Shown here: one piece after another, positions 43,671 through 52,371 of the stretch
How the letters are laid out: each line of letters begins with the position of its first letter
Position numbering within the stretch: position 1 is the stretch's first letter
From: Mycobacterium sp. GA-2829
GTDB lineage: Bacteria > Actinomycetota > Actinomycetes > Mycobacteriales > Mycobacteriaceae
Direction: 5' to 3'
Assembly (NCBI RefSeq): GCF_001499965.1
Contig: NZ_LQIT01000034.1
Location: 124,001 to 188,000, forward strand
DNA: 64,000 bases
Program-made: the position numbers and the translations under genes
Notes under the pieces: model-generated
Told to the model about the DNA's origin: nothing
Databases searched by the model: none
Seen by the model: the letters and a program-made list of their open reading frames with translations, nothing else

Positions 43671-44929
43671 GCCGTTGCCCGCGCGTGACGCGATCGGGCG
43701 TGGTATCGCACGGGGAGGTTCTTGGCACCGTGAATCCAGCCCGATCGGACGAGCTCGAGGTCGCCGGTCATCTCGATGTCGGGAAGCACGTCGGCGATCG
43801 CGTTGAGCATCAGGCCGACCTCCATGCGAGCGAGGTTGGCCCCAATGCAGTAGTGCGCCCCGGAGCCACCGAAACTCACATGCGGGTTCGGGTTTCGAAG
43901 GATGTCGAAACGATGGGGGTCGGTGGAGACGTCCTCGTCGAAGTTCGCCGAACCGTAGTAGATGGTGATCCGCTGGCCGGCCGCTATGGGAACGCCATTG
44001 ATCTCGGTGTCCCGTGTCGCGGTCCGTTGAAAGCACTGCACCGGGGTGGACCAGCGAATCACCTCGTCGACCGCCGTCGCCGGCCGTTCGCTCTTGAACA
44101 GTTCCCACTGGGCGCGGTCGGTGAGCAACTGGGCCATGCCGAACGTGATGGCGTTTCTGGTCGTTTCACCGCCCGCGGTGGCAAGCAGCATGACGAAGAA
44201 GCCGAACTCCGTCTCGTCGAGCGCCTCGCCCCGTTCGTCGTCGGTCACCAGTCGGGTCACGATGTCGTCAGCCGGATTCTTCCGACGGTCCTCAGCCCAC
44301 TGATACGCATAGCCCAGTAGCTGGGCACTCGCTTCCCTGGGATCGTCGGCATCCGGATCCTCGCTGTTGAGCATGGAGTTGGTCCAGGACAACACCTTTT
44401 CGCGGTCGCCCGGCGGAACTCCGATGAGATCACCGATAGCCTCCATCGGCAGCTTGGCCGCCACGTCGTCCACGAAGTTGCCGCAGTCCTTCTCCGCCGC
44501 CGCGTGCACGATGCGGTACGCCGTGTCACGCAGCCTGTCCTCCATGGCCGCCACCGCGCGCGGCGTGAACAGACGCGATATGAGGCGGCGCAGCCGGGTG
44601 TGCGACGGTGCATCCTGGTTCAGCATCATGATCTTCGTCAGACCGACCTGCTCGGGTGTGATGTCCTCGGGCAGCCTTGGGATCGACGTGTTGATGTAGC
44701 TGGACCACAGTTCCGAGTCGCGCGAGACGGCCTTGACGTCGTCGTACTTGGTCACCACCCAGAACCCGCCGTCGTGGTAGCCGCCGGTGCCGGGGTTCTG
44801 CGCGTTCCACCAGACCGGCGCGGTCCTGCGTAGTTCCGCGTATTCCTTCAGCGGCATGCCTTCGGCGTGCACGGCGGGGTCCGTCAGGTCGAATCCCGCG
44901 TTGAACGGACACTCTCCCGTGGTGCTCAT
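43667..44929 (-). CDS. Cytochrome P450
   Basis: A complete 420-residue class I bacterial P450. I-helix oxygen site LLATAGGETTRNAI, ExxR in VDEVIRW, and haem loop FGGSGAHYCIGANLARME with its Cys are all present. The C-terminal IHGAKNLPVRY and the N-terminal GECPFNAGFDL recall the CYP124/CYP125/CYP142-type steroid or fatty-acid hydroxylases, but I do not assign a subfamily. ATG 44929 has GGAGGGA just upstream; the open frame to 45373 is TetR shadow. It is coupled to the broken aldehyde dehydrogenase and follows the TetR gene after 83 bp. It needs a ferredoxin not found in the window. Confidence 0.9.
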   Translation of the reverse strand: MSTTGECPFNAGFDLTDPAVHAEGMPLKEYAELRRTAPVWWNAQNPGTGGYHDGGFWVVTKYDDVKAVSRDSELWSSYINTSIPRLPEDITPEQVGLTKIMMLNQDAPSHTRLRRLISRLFTPRAVAAMEDRLRDTAYRIVHAAAEKDCGNFVDDVAAKLPMEAIGDLIGVPPGDREKVLSWTNSMLNSEDPDADDPREASAQLLGYAYQWAEDRRKNPADDIVTRLVTDDERGEALDETEFGFFVMLLATAGGETTRNAITFGMAQLLTDRAQWELFKSERPATAVDEVIRWSTPVQCFQRTATRDTEINGVPIAAGQRITIYYGSANFDEDVSTDPHRFDILRNPNPHVSFGGSGAHYCIGANLARMEVGLMLNAIADVLPDIEMTGDLELVRSGWIHGAKNLPVRYHARSRHARATA

Positions 44930-44976
44930 CAATGGTCCCTCCGAACGCGGCGCAGGGAGTGCGCCGCAACCCGAGC

Positions 44977-44987
44977 TTAAAATAACA
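44977..44987 (-). promoter_or_regulatory. AT-rich element TGTTATTTTAA, copy 2
   Basis: On the minus strand the 11-mer is identical to copy 1 at 35084-35094 and lies 47 bp before the P450 ATG. Such an A/T run is unusual in this GC-rich region. Confidence 0.4.
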
Positions 44988-45012
44988 TTGATTCCCAGGG
45001 CGGGAAAGCGTG

Positions 45013-45618
45013 TTACCCGCGCCGCGAGGGCCGTCGTCGTGACGTCGACGCGCGGTCGTTCGCTTCGGCGCGCACCGCGGCGATCACCCATTCGACGAGT
45101 CGACGAAAGTTCTTGTCGACCTTGACGAACTCGGCCTTGGTCTTCGGCGAGTCGCTCGACTCCCTCAAGGCCCGAACCTCCACGAGCGAGTGGTTGATCG
45201 TCATGTTCGTCAACCCCCGGCAGCACTCGATCGCCAGTGTCCGCGGGATACCCGCTTCCAGTGTGGCCTCGAGCAGTGCCTCGACGTAGCCCGTCACCGC
45301 GGCGCGATCGTCGGTCGTCATCAGATCGGTGATGTACGGATGTGCGCAGAGAGCGGCATTCAACGCCAGGCACCAGCTCAGCGCCGTCTGCTCCCAGGTC
45401 TCGAACTTCTTGAACTCCAGCCGCAACTGGGAGAAGTGACGCGCGACCAGGGCCCTGGTGAGTTCCTCCTGATTTCCGACCTGTTGATACAACGTGCGCG
45501 GCGAGATCTTCAGATCGGCAGACAGACGGCGCACGTTGAGCGCCGACGGGCCACCCGAGTCCAGCAGTTCGAGCGCGCGGCTGAGGATGTCCTCCGCCGG
45601 AATCAGCGGCTTGGCCAT
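45013..45618 (-). CDS. TetR/AcrR family regulator
   Basis: A 201-residue repressor. HTH at the N-terminus: PAEDILSRALELLDSGG, NVRRLSADLKISPRTLYQQV, NQEELTRALV. The helical ligand domain follows. ATG 45618 (MAKPLIPAED) is preferred to the longer frame at 45684. It lies directly upstream of the P450 gene on the same strand, and the AT-rich element between them is a possible target. A role in controlling the P450 and the 35-42 kb genes is inference. Confidence 0.84.
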   Translation of the reverse strand: MAKPLIPAEDILSRALELLDSGGPSALNVRRLSADLKISPRTLYQQVGNQEELTRALVARHFSQLRLEFKKFETWEQTALSWCLALNAALCAHPYITDLMTTDDRAAVTGYVEALLEATLEAGIPRTLAIECCRGLTNMTINHSLVEVRALRESSDSPKTKAEFVKVDKNFRRLVEWVIAAVRAEANDRASTSRRRPSRRG

Positions 45619-46017
45619 CGATGCATCGTACAAGTAGCTAACGCATGGATGATTCGTCGATGGCAACCCGTGGATGGGATCCACAACCGCCAGACGATCA
45701 TGCGCCGGCGAGTCGCCGGCGCATGTGCGTGGTTCACGTCGATGACCACTAGCTAGCTAGTGGACCTCGCAGCGTCGCCAATCTGATGAGAACAGGGCTC
45801 GACAGATCATCAGAAGTGCCGATAGTCCTCGCTCCACGGCCATGACTCATCGGTCACGATACCAAGGGATATAGCGCTGAACAGGGCTGCCGAGACGACC
45901 TTCACGGCAGAGACAGCGATAATGCACGTGCTCGCGGCAAGACCGTGCGTTCTGGCGCGAGGCACGCCGTTAGCCCGGCCGTGCGCAAGGACAGCTCGCC
46001 TCATACACGACTATCGA
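45619..46017. other. Intergenic stretch without supported gene
   Basis: About 400 bp between the TetR start and the LLM oxidoreductase stop. A 64-codon minus-strand frame (45810-46004) ends in SWPWSEDYRHF but has a basic, unpatterned N-terminus and no Shine-Dalgarno. Nothing is called. Confidence 0.45.
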
Positions 46018-47103
46018 TCAGAGACCTGCGGTCGTTGATTGATCGGATAACCGGAACGCTATCTCGGTGCGCCTAGCTTTCTCGTCCCGGAAGGCTGCCG
46101 CCAGCTCCCGGGCCATCTCTGAGATCGGATTCTGTGCGCTCGCCATGCTGACCATGCTGATTCGATCCACGATGCCGTAGAGCCGATCGAATGCCTGAAC
46201 GGCGATCTGGGAGGGAGTTCCGGTAAGAACGTAGGCGTCCCAAACTTCGTTTGGGATCCGTGCGGCCATCTCGTCATACCGTTCTGCGGCCTGGAGCGCG
46301 GCCAGCTCCGTTTGCACGTCCTCCCACCCGTGATGGGCCAGCATGGGGCGGTAGTCAGGTACCGAAAGATAGTATGCAAGACGATGCTTCGCTTCAGCCG
46401 TGGCAGTTTCGAGCTCCTCGTCATTGCGTCCCGCCGTGACGACAACCGGTGTATTGACCACGAAGTCATCCATCGTCTTCCCCACGGCCGCCCGCGCCGC
46501 GGTTAGGGCGGGCACAGTTACCTCACGCAGGTACGCGGCACTTTGAAACCCGATCAGGTGCACCCCGTCGAAGGACTCGCCTGCGACAGTGACCATCTTG
46601 GGTCCGACCGCAGCGAGATAAAGTGGCGGAGGCCCGTAGTCGTGGCGCGGGGGCGTGAAGTTGGGCAACATCAACGTGTGCCGGTAGAACGGCCCACGAT
46701 GGTTGAGCGGTTCACCGCTGTCCCATGCCGCCCACACCGCGCGCACGGCCGCGGCATAGTCGGCCATACGGGCCGCCGGTCGGCCCCACGGCATCCCGTA
46801 GCGTTCCTCGACCTGCAATCGTGTGCTGGAACCGAGGCCGAGAATGAATCGTCCTGCCGTGTATCGCTGCATGTCCCATCCCAGATGCGCCATCGTGATC
46901 GGCGATCGCGAACTGGCAACGGCAATTGCCGTTCCCAATGTCACCCGCTTGGCGGTCTCGGCGATCCGAGAAAGCTGCAGGAACGGATCATGTTGGACCT
47001 CACCGGCCCAGAGTGCGTCGTAACCGATGCGCTCCAGATCACCCGCGATGGTCGGCAATTGCTCGAGCGCGATCGCGTCCCACAGGAATGCGTCCAGGTG
47101 CAT
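46018..47103 (-). CDS. LLM-class F420-dependent oxidoreductase
   Basis: A 361-residue luciferase-like protein: MHLDAFLWDAIALEQLP, GYDALWAGEVQHDPFLQLSR, VTLGTAIAVASSRSPI, RFILGLGSSTRLQVEERYG and PLYLAAVGPKMVTVAGE are blocks of the mycobacterial TIGR03617-like group. The cofactor is expected to be F420. Monocistronic by spacing (more than 200 bp to the next gene on each side). The promoter region near 47130-47160 is relatively AT-rich. Substrate unknown. Confidence 0.85.
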   Translation of the reverse strand: MHLDAFLWDAIALEQLPTIAGDLERIGYDALWAGEVQHDPFLQLSRIAETAKRVTLGTAIAVASSRSPITMAHLGWDMQRYTAGRFILGLGSSTRLQVEERYGMPWGRPAARMADYAAAVRAVWAAWDSGEPLNHRGPFYRHTLMLPNFTPPRHDYGPPPLYLAAVGPKMVTVAGESFDGVHLIGFQSAAYLREVTVPALTAARAAVGKTMDDFVVNTPVVVTAGRNDEELETATAEAKHRLAYYLSVPDYRPMLAHHGWEDVQTELAALQAAERYDEMAARIPNEVWDAYVLTGTPSQIAVQAFDRLYGIVDRISMVSMASAQNPISEMARELAAAFRDEKARRTEIAFRLSDQSTTAGL

Positions 47104-47309
47104 GAGTGATCTCCTTCGTCGAAACTCTCCATCACCCTAACCTGGTTACACGATTGACTTCGTTGATTTGTCGAAATGCTCCGGTGGTGCAGGTCTTCAT
47201 GGATGTTGTCGGCCACGGCCGCGATCAACGCGTCGTTGTCACCGGCCTTGCGTAGATCGGTGTCGGCGTGACATCGAGATCGGCTCAACCTCCAACTCGA
47301 AGTCCGAGG

Positions 47310-48057
47310 TCATGTTCCATTCGTCGTGGACTGCCCGCAACCGGTCAGCGCAACAACCTCGGACAAGCCGTAGATCACGTGGTCGGCGTCGTTGACTGGC
47401 ACGGCCGTCTTCAGCCGTGCCAGCAATGCGGTACCGATACCCGAACGAGCCGGCGGCGTGATGTCATGCATCGGCGTATCACCGACGAGAAGTGGGGACT
47501 CAGGCTCGCACCCGGCCTTGCGAAGCGCGTGCGGAAGATGCCTGGGTCGGGCTTACACGATTGCGCCGCTTCAGAACTGGTCCGCCCATCGATCAACTGT
47601 CCCAGCCCGAACTTCTCTACGAGACCGTCTATCTGCTCGCTGTCGATGTTGGAGACGATGTGGAGGAGGTTGTCTTGCCTCGCAAGCGTGTCAGCGTTGC
47701 GATGCAATCGTCGCGGAGGCGCGCACCGGCAATAGTAGCCGCGTACTGAAGGTCGACCAGCGCTTCCACGTCGTCCCGACTGATTCGAGTCCCCATCAAC
47801 TTTGCAGTGGCGGCGAAAGCGGCGACGAACAGCGCTCGATGCGGGTAATACCGAGCACAGGCGATCGTGCTGTACGCACTCGCGAAGCCGTGGCGGTATG
47901 CCGCGCGCAGTTCGGCGTCGAGCATGCTCACCTCGCATAGCGTCGCGAGGTGTCGCAGCTGAGTCAGGTGCGCATCCCGCGGCGCGTGGTCGTCGAACAG
48001 CGTTCCGGCGAAGTCGATAAACACCGCGCGCAGTTCAGCATCGCGAACGGCGGTCAC
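47310..48057 (-). pseudogene. HAD-like hydrolase with two frameshifts
   Basis: GTG 48057 overlaps the upstream stop (GTGA). The N-terminal AVFIDFAGTLFDDHAP is HAD motif I (DxxGT). A one-base loss near 47687 shifts to QDNLLHIVSNIDSEQIDGL (motif II, Ser), which continues to SCKPDPGIF (motif III, Lys). A second loss near 47538 is required to reach LLVGDTPMHDI (motif IV, GDxxxxD), and that frame runs to TGA 47310. All four motifs survive in three frames, so decay is recent or the indels are sequencing errors. Confidence 0.78.
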
Positions 48058-49073
48058 GGAATGGTCAGCGCAATCTTGCCGATGTGTCCGGCCGACTGCA
48101 TGAATTCGGCCGCCTTGGTGACCTCGGTCCAGTCGAAAACGTCGCTGATGTGCGGCTTGATCTTGTGCTTGGACACCAACGCATTCATCTTTACGAAATC
48201 AACTGCGCTTGCCACCGTGATCCCGACGATGCGAATGTTGTTCAACATCGTGTCGGTGATCGGAATGGGTGCCATCTCGTATCCCGTCAGCACGCCGACC
48301 ACCGCGACCGTCCCAGCCATCCGGACGGCCCTGACCGAATGGGCGAGTGTCTCAGGCCCACCGATGTCCACGACGAGGTCGGCCCCGCGCCCACCCGTGA
48401 TTTCCCGGACCGCGCTCTCCCAGTCAGGATTCGTACGGTAATTGATCAGATGTGTCGCACCGAGCTGCTGGCCGATCTCGAGTTTCTCATCGGACGATGA
48501 CGTGAGAATCACCGTGGCGCCGAGCGCATGCGCGAGTTGCACGGCGAACAACGACACGCCTCCCGTGCCTTGCGTGACGACCACGTCTCCCTCGCCGACA
48601 TTGCCCTCGATCAGCGCACCCCACGCCGTGACCGCTGCGCAGGGCAGCGTCGCCGCTTCGAGGTCGGACAGATGGGCCGGGGTCGTCACCACACTCTGCG
48701 CGCTGGCGACCCGGTACTGCTGTAGCCACCCGTCGCACGAGTCGCCGGGCATCTCCGCCTTCTTCTCGGGGGTGGGTGTGCCCTCGTACCATCCGGCGTA
48801 GAACACGCTCGTCACCCGGTCGCCGACGGCGAGATCGGTGACACCTGGGCCTACGGCGACAACTTCACCCGCTCCGTCGGTCATGGGAACCCGCGGCCAG
48901 GGACCCCAGATCAGGCCTTGCAGGTTCACCGTGTCGTGGTAGTTCATGCTGGTGGCGTTGACCTTGACCAGCACTTCGCCGGCGCCCGGTGTTCCGACCG
49001 GCCGCTCCTCCTGCACGGGCGCGGCGAACTGCTCCTTCATAGCCATTGCCTGTTGTGTTTTCGGAACGTTCAT
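48054..49073 (-). CDS. MDR superfamily zinc-less oxidoreductase (quinone oxidoreductase-like)
   Basis: A 339-residue medium-chain reductase: VNATSMNYHDTVNLQG at the N-terminus in place of the zinc Cys, VTQGTGGVSLFAVQLAHALG as NAD(P) loop, GGRGADLVVDIGGPETLAHS. Catalytic zinc ligands are lacking, so it is probably an NADPH quinone/enone reductase. ATG 49073 (MNVPKTQQ) is favoured over 49106. Divergent from the alcohol dehydrogenase at 49260; the HAD pseudogene is coupled behind it. Confidence 0.85.
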   Translation of the reverse strand: MNVPKTQQAMAMKEQFAAPVQEERPVGTPGAGEVLVKVNATSMNYHDTVNLQGLIWGPWPRVPMTDGAGEVVAVGPGVTDLAVGDRVTSVFYAGWYEGTPTPEKKAEMPGDSCDGWLQQYRVASAQSVVTTPAHLSDLEAATLPCAAVTAWGALIEGNVGEGDVVVTQGTGGVSLFAVQLAHALGATVILTSSSDEKLEIGQQLGATHLINYRTNPDWESAVREITGGRGADLVVDIGGPETLAHSVRAVRMAGTVAVVGVLTGYEMAPIPITDTMLNNIRIVGITVASAVDFVKMNALVSKHKIKPHISDVFDWTEVTKAAEFMQSAGHIGKIALTIP

Positions 49074-49192
49074 GCGATACCCGCTTCCTCGCGTAGTTGT
49101 TGCCATTTCTCTTCTGCAGCAGAATGTTCAGTCGGGAGGTGCTTTCGATCTCCGGCAGGTCCGAAGGACTCAGACGCCACTCTTGTGCTAGA

Positions 49193-49201
49193 TAAAATAA
49201 C
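49193..49201 (-). promoter_or_regulatory. AT-rich element GTTATTTTA, copy 3
   Basis: Minus-strand GTTATTTTA shares nine bases with the elements at 35084 and 44977, oriented toward the MDR gene at 49073, about 120 bp from its ATG, in the divergent promoter region 49074-49259. Confidence 0.33.
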
Positions 49202-49259
49202 GATGTGATCATAAGGTGTGTTCGTGACCGCGCCCAAGCGGGTGAAGCGGTGAGGAGTG

Positions 49260-50303
49260 ATGGTGAAGGCGCTGAGGTGGGACGGACCACGAACCGTTTC
49301 CGTAGCAGACGTCCCGGACCCGACGTTGATAGACGAGGATTCCGCGATCCTAGAGGTCAGCTCGTCGGGAATCTGCGGCAGTGACCTGCACACGTACAGT
49401 GGCTATGAGTTCGCCCCCGATCCCGGCTTCATCCTCGGGCACGAAGCCGTCGGTCGGGTGCTCGAGGTCGGCAGCGCCGTACGCACCATCGAGAAAGGTC
49501 ATCGCGTCCTCGTCCCCGCGTCCGCGGGGTGTCTCACATGTCCATCGTGTTCGGCCGGATGGACGATGGGGTGCCTCGACGGACATGGTACGACGTACGG
49601 CATCGGCATTGGGCACAGCGGCCTGCAGGCGCAGTACGCCGCGATCACCGGCGCCGATCGCAATCTCACGAGAATATCCGATGCGATCAGCGACGACGCC
49701 GCTGTCGTGCTGACCGACAATCTGCCGACCGGATGGAACGCGGTACAGCAGGCCGAGGTCCGTCCCGGTTCGGTCGTGGCGGTTGTTGGTCTCGGACCCG
49801 TGGGACTTAGTGCAGTGATGTCCGCGGTGGCGTGTGGCGCCAGCCGCGTGCTGGCCATCGACCCACTGCCCGACCGTCGCGCCGCCGCCGTGGAAGTCGT
49901 CGGCGTCGGCGTGTTCGCCGACGACATCGTCGAAGCGGTACGGGATTTGACGGACGGCCACAACGCCGACTGCGTCGTCGAAGCGGTCGGCGCGGCGCCG
50001 ACCATCACGACGTCCATCGGACTGGCGGCCGTCGGCGGACACCTCGCCATCGCCGGCGTTCCCCCGCTGACCATGGAATGGCCGATCATGCACGTGTTCG
50101 CACTGCAATTAACCGTTCGCCAAGGAGCCTGCTCAGTACAGCAGCAATTGCCGCCACTGCTCCGGCTGGTCGAAGTTGGCAAGATGCGGCCAGAAGCGCT
50201 GGTTTCACATCACTTTCCACTCACCGAGGGGCCACTCGGCTATACCACGTTCGCGTCGCGCGAGCCCGGCACGCGGAAGATCGTGTTCAATGTCGAGCAG
50301 TGA
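49260..50303 (+). CDS. Zinc-dependent alcohol dehydrogenase (MDR)
   Basis: A 347-residue dehydrogenase: catalytic zinc site SSGICGSDLHTYSG and ILGHEAVGRV, structural-zinc-like CLTCPSCSAGWTMGC (the four-Cys lobe is altered), NAD loop VVGLGPVGLSAVMSA and AIDPLPDRR. GAGGAG lies just before ATG 49260; GTG 49257 is also possible. Divergent from the MDR gene at 48054 and upstream of the sulfotransferase relic. Substrate unknown; secondary alcohol or sugar alcohol types are nearest. Confidence 0.87.
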   Translation: MVKALRWDGPRTVSVADVPDPTLIDEDSAILEVSSSGICGSDLHTYSGYEFAPDPGFILGHEAVGRVLEVGSAVRTIEKGHRVLVPASAGCLTCPSCSAGWTMGCLDGHGTTYGIGIGHSGLQAQYAAITGADRNLTRISDAISDDAAVVLTDNLPTGWNAVQQAEVRPGSVVAVVGLGPVGLSAVMSAVACGASRVLAIDPLPDRRAAAVEVVGVGVFADDIVEAVRDLTDGHNADCVVEAVGAAPTITTSIGLAAVGGHLAIAGVPPLTMEWPIMHVFALQLTVRQGACSVQQQLPPLLRLVEVGKMRPEALVSHHFPLTEGPLGYTTFASREPGTRKIVFNVEQ

Positions 50304-50376
50304 GGTCACCGAATCGACCACAGGTAATCGGTGCAGACCTTGAACGGATCGGCCTGCTGGCGGGTCCGTTCGGTGC

Positions 50377-51190
50377 GTGGCGAGATCCCTGCCGCGGTTA
50401 GAAGCCCTGCGGTCGGTCCCATCACCGCAAGCCGATACCTCTTTCGGCGACTCGCGTTACCTGGAATCCGTTCGACGAGATGTCGGACCTCGTATTCCCG
50501 GCTTCCGCGCAATTCGCCACGACCCGCCCGATGCCCCCGTGGAGTGCAGCACGCTGCTGACCCATGAGTTCGCCAGCTCGGTGTGGACCATGGTCTACCA
50601 CATACCGAGCTACCAGGACTGGATCATGTCCACGGATCTGAGCCGGGCGTAGGAGACTCACCAACTTCAGCTGAAGCTACTTGCAGACCGGCAAACCGGG
50701 ATAATCGAATCTCCTAGGACCACAACATGGATTCGCGCTCGACACGCTTCGCGAGCGCTACCCGGGCGCGATCCTGAACGCCACCCACCGCGATCCTGCT
50801 GCGTGCGCGACATCGGTGGCAGCCTCGCGTTGTATCTCACCGAACACACCATTACCAACCCGGGCCTGCTGAAGTCAGGGCATTGGCAGCGAAGATCATC
50901 AAGGGATTCGCGGACGGACTGGTCGCCGATTGTCACAAGCACATTGGGCCTGACTATGCTGCACGTCGCCTACCCAGACCCGGTCGCCGATCTGATCGCG
51001 ACCGTGTGCGCCTTGACGAGCGGATGGGACGATCTCTCCCACCTGCGGTCGACGCGGTCATGGCAGAGCATGCGACAACAGCACTCAACCGTGTCATGGT
51101 GTACACCGTTACGCTGCATCGAATTTCGGTCTTGACGTCGCAGATGTCGACGACCGTTTCCAGGCATATCGTGACTCCTTTGGGCATCGA
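50377..51190 (+). pseudogene. Sulfotransferase relic, several frameshifts and stops
   Basis: Pieces of a Stf-type sulfotransferase occur in order in different frames: PVECSTLLTHEFASSVWTMV with YHIPSYQDWIM and THQLQLKLLADRQTG after an in-frame TAG at 50650, then DTLRERYPGAILNATHRDP (the 3'-phosphate-binding region) in another frame, then HVAYPDPVADLIATV in a third. The N-terminal PAPS loop is not found. The match to mycobacterial sulfotransferases is clear from the spacing of these blocks. An intact family member lies at 3532-4671. Confidence 0.68.
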
Positions 51191-51315
51191 GATCGATTAG
51201 CGTCAGTACATGCCTGTGACGGACCCACGACATCTCTCCGCGGCCGAACGGGAAGGTCTCGCTACGACTACACGAGTGCCGCTCCAGGTCCGTCGAGATC
51301 GTCCGAATGCTGTAG

Positions 51316-51477
51316 GCGGTCGTCTCGTTCACCCTGTACACGTTCGGCGGCCGAACGAACCTGAGTCGGGAGCGGATCCTGCGGGGTGTCGAGCAGGAAT
51401 TCGCCGTCTTTTACCGAGCTGAACCCTTCCGAGTACAGGTACTGGACGCGTTCGGCGACCGCGACTGCTCACAATAG
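51316..51477 (+). other. Short protein-like fragment without start
   Basis: A 53-residue frame between two stops reads VSFTLYTFGGRTNLSRER and FAVFYRAEPFRVQVLDAFGD. It looks like the end of a real protein but has no start codon and I do not recognise the family. It probably belongs to the same decay zone as the sulfotransferase relic. Confidence 0.25.
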
Positions 51478-51627
51478 CCGCGGAGACAGCGTCTGGCCGG
51501 ACGAATACTCCCGCGATGAACTTCATGACAGCCCGCTCTGGGCGCCGACGGTTCGCGCTTCTGAATCGGAACTCGAGTCTGCCACGCGGGCGGTAGCGTC
51601 ACCCACAATTTGTGAGCTTGTCCAAAG

Positions 51628-52275
51628 TTACTGTGCGCTTGGTCTCCGCTGCCGCGCTGTGCAGCTCGGGTCGGCTGTCGCGCTTTGCGTCGCAACCTCT
51701 TCGGATCCGCCCTGCCATCGAAGGCCGTCGACGAGAAGATCGACCAACCGACCGGACACAGCGTGTTGACTTTCGTCGGTGATGATCTGCGCGATACCGC
51801 CGAGCGTCATGAGGACATCCTGCGGGTCGACGTCCGCGCGGACGGAGCCCTCGGCGATCGCGGCGGTCATCAACGTACGCATTGCCGCCAGGAGGTGCCC
51901 GCGCGTCTGCATGCGCAGATCGCCGGCATCGGCGAGGACTGCACGCAGCGATCCGGCCATCCCCTCTTTTGTCAGGAGGTGTTCGAGGAAGTCCTCCATC
52001 CACATTCGCAAAGCTGCCAGGGGCGGGTGTTGCTCGAGCAGCGCGGGAACCGACTCGCATAGGCGCTCGCTGTCGGCCCGGTACACAGCCTCCACCAGAT
52101 GCTCGCGTGTAGGAAACCGTCGGTACAGGGTCCCGATCCCGACCCCGGCCTCTCGCGCGACGGCACGCAGCGACGTGTCGCGCCCCGCCCGAAAGGCCCG
52201 CGCGGCCGCCATCAAGATGCGCTGCTCGTTGTGCTGCGCGTCGGCGCGTAGGCGTCGGGCGTCGTCCACGGACAT
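51628..52275 (-). CDS. TetR/AcrR family regulator
   Basis: A 215-residue repressor: HNEQRILMAAARAFRAG, LRAVAREAGVGIGTLYRRF, TREHLVEAVYRADSERL form the HTH domain and linker; a helical effector domain follows. ATG 52275 (MSVDDARRL) has GAGAGG upstream; ATG 52293 is possible but would sit 4 bp from an operator and lacks a Shine-Dalgarno. Divergent from the SDR/TIGR03084/synthetase operon, with two 20-bp palindromes between, so it very likely represses that operon and itself. Confidence 0.88.
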   Translation of the reverse strand: MSVDDARRLRADAQHNEQRILMAAARAFRAGRDTSLRAVAREAGVGIGTLYRRFPTREHLVEAVYRADSERLCESVPALLEQHPPLAALRMWMEDFLEHLLTKEGMAGSLRAVLADAGDLRMQTRGHLLAAMRTLMTAAIAEGSVRADVDPQDVLMTLGGIAQIITDESQHAVSGRLVDLLVDGLRWQGGSEEVATQSATADPSCTARQRRPSAQ

Positions 52276-52296
52276 CACCTCTCGTCTCGACATTGC

Positions 52297-52316
52297 AAGC
52301 GGAGCATAATCCGCTT
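52297..52316. promoter_or_regulatory. TetR operator 1 (imperfect palindrome)
   Basis: AAGCGGA, 6 bp, TCCGCTT: seven-base perfect arms. It is 7 bp from a second, stronger palindrome with the same arms, between the TetR gene and the SDR operon. Confidence 0.72.
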
Positions 52317-52323
52317 ATGGTTG

Positions 52324-52343
52324 AAGCGGAGCGTGCTCCGCTT
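52324..52343. promoter_or_regulatory. TetR operator 2 (near-perfect palindrome)
   Basis: AAGCGGAGC, GT, GCTCCGCTT: nine-base perfect arms, centre 27 bp from the centre of operator 1, and 28 bp before the SDR ATG. The tandem arrangement suggests two dimers on neighbouring helical faces. Confidence 0.75.
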
Positions 52344-52371
52344 ATTGTATCCACGAAGGGGCGATCCTCAT

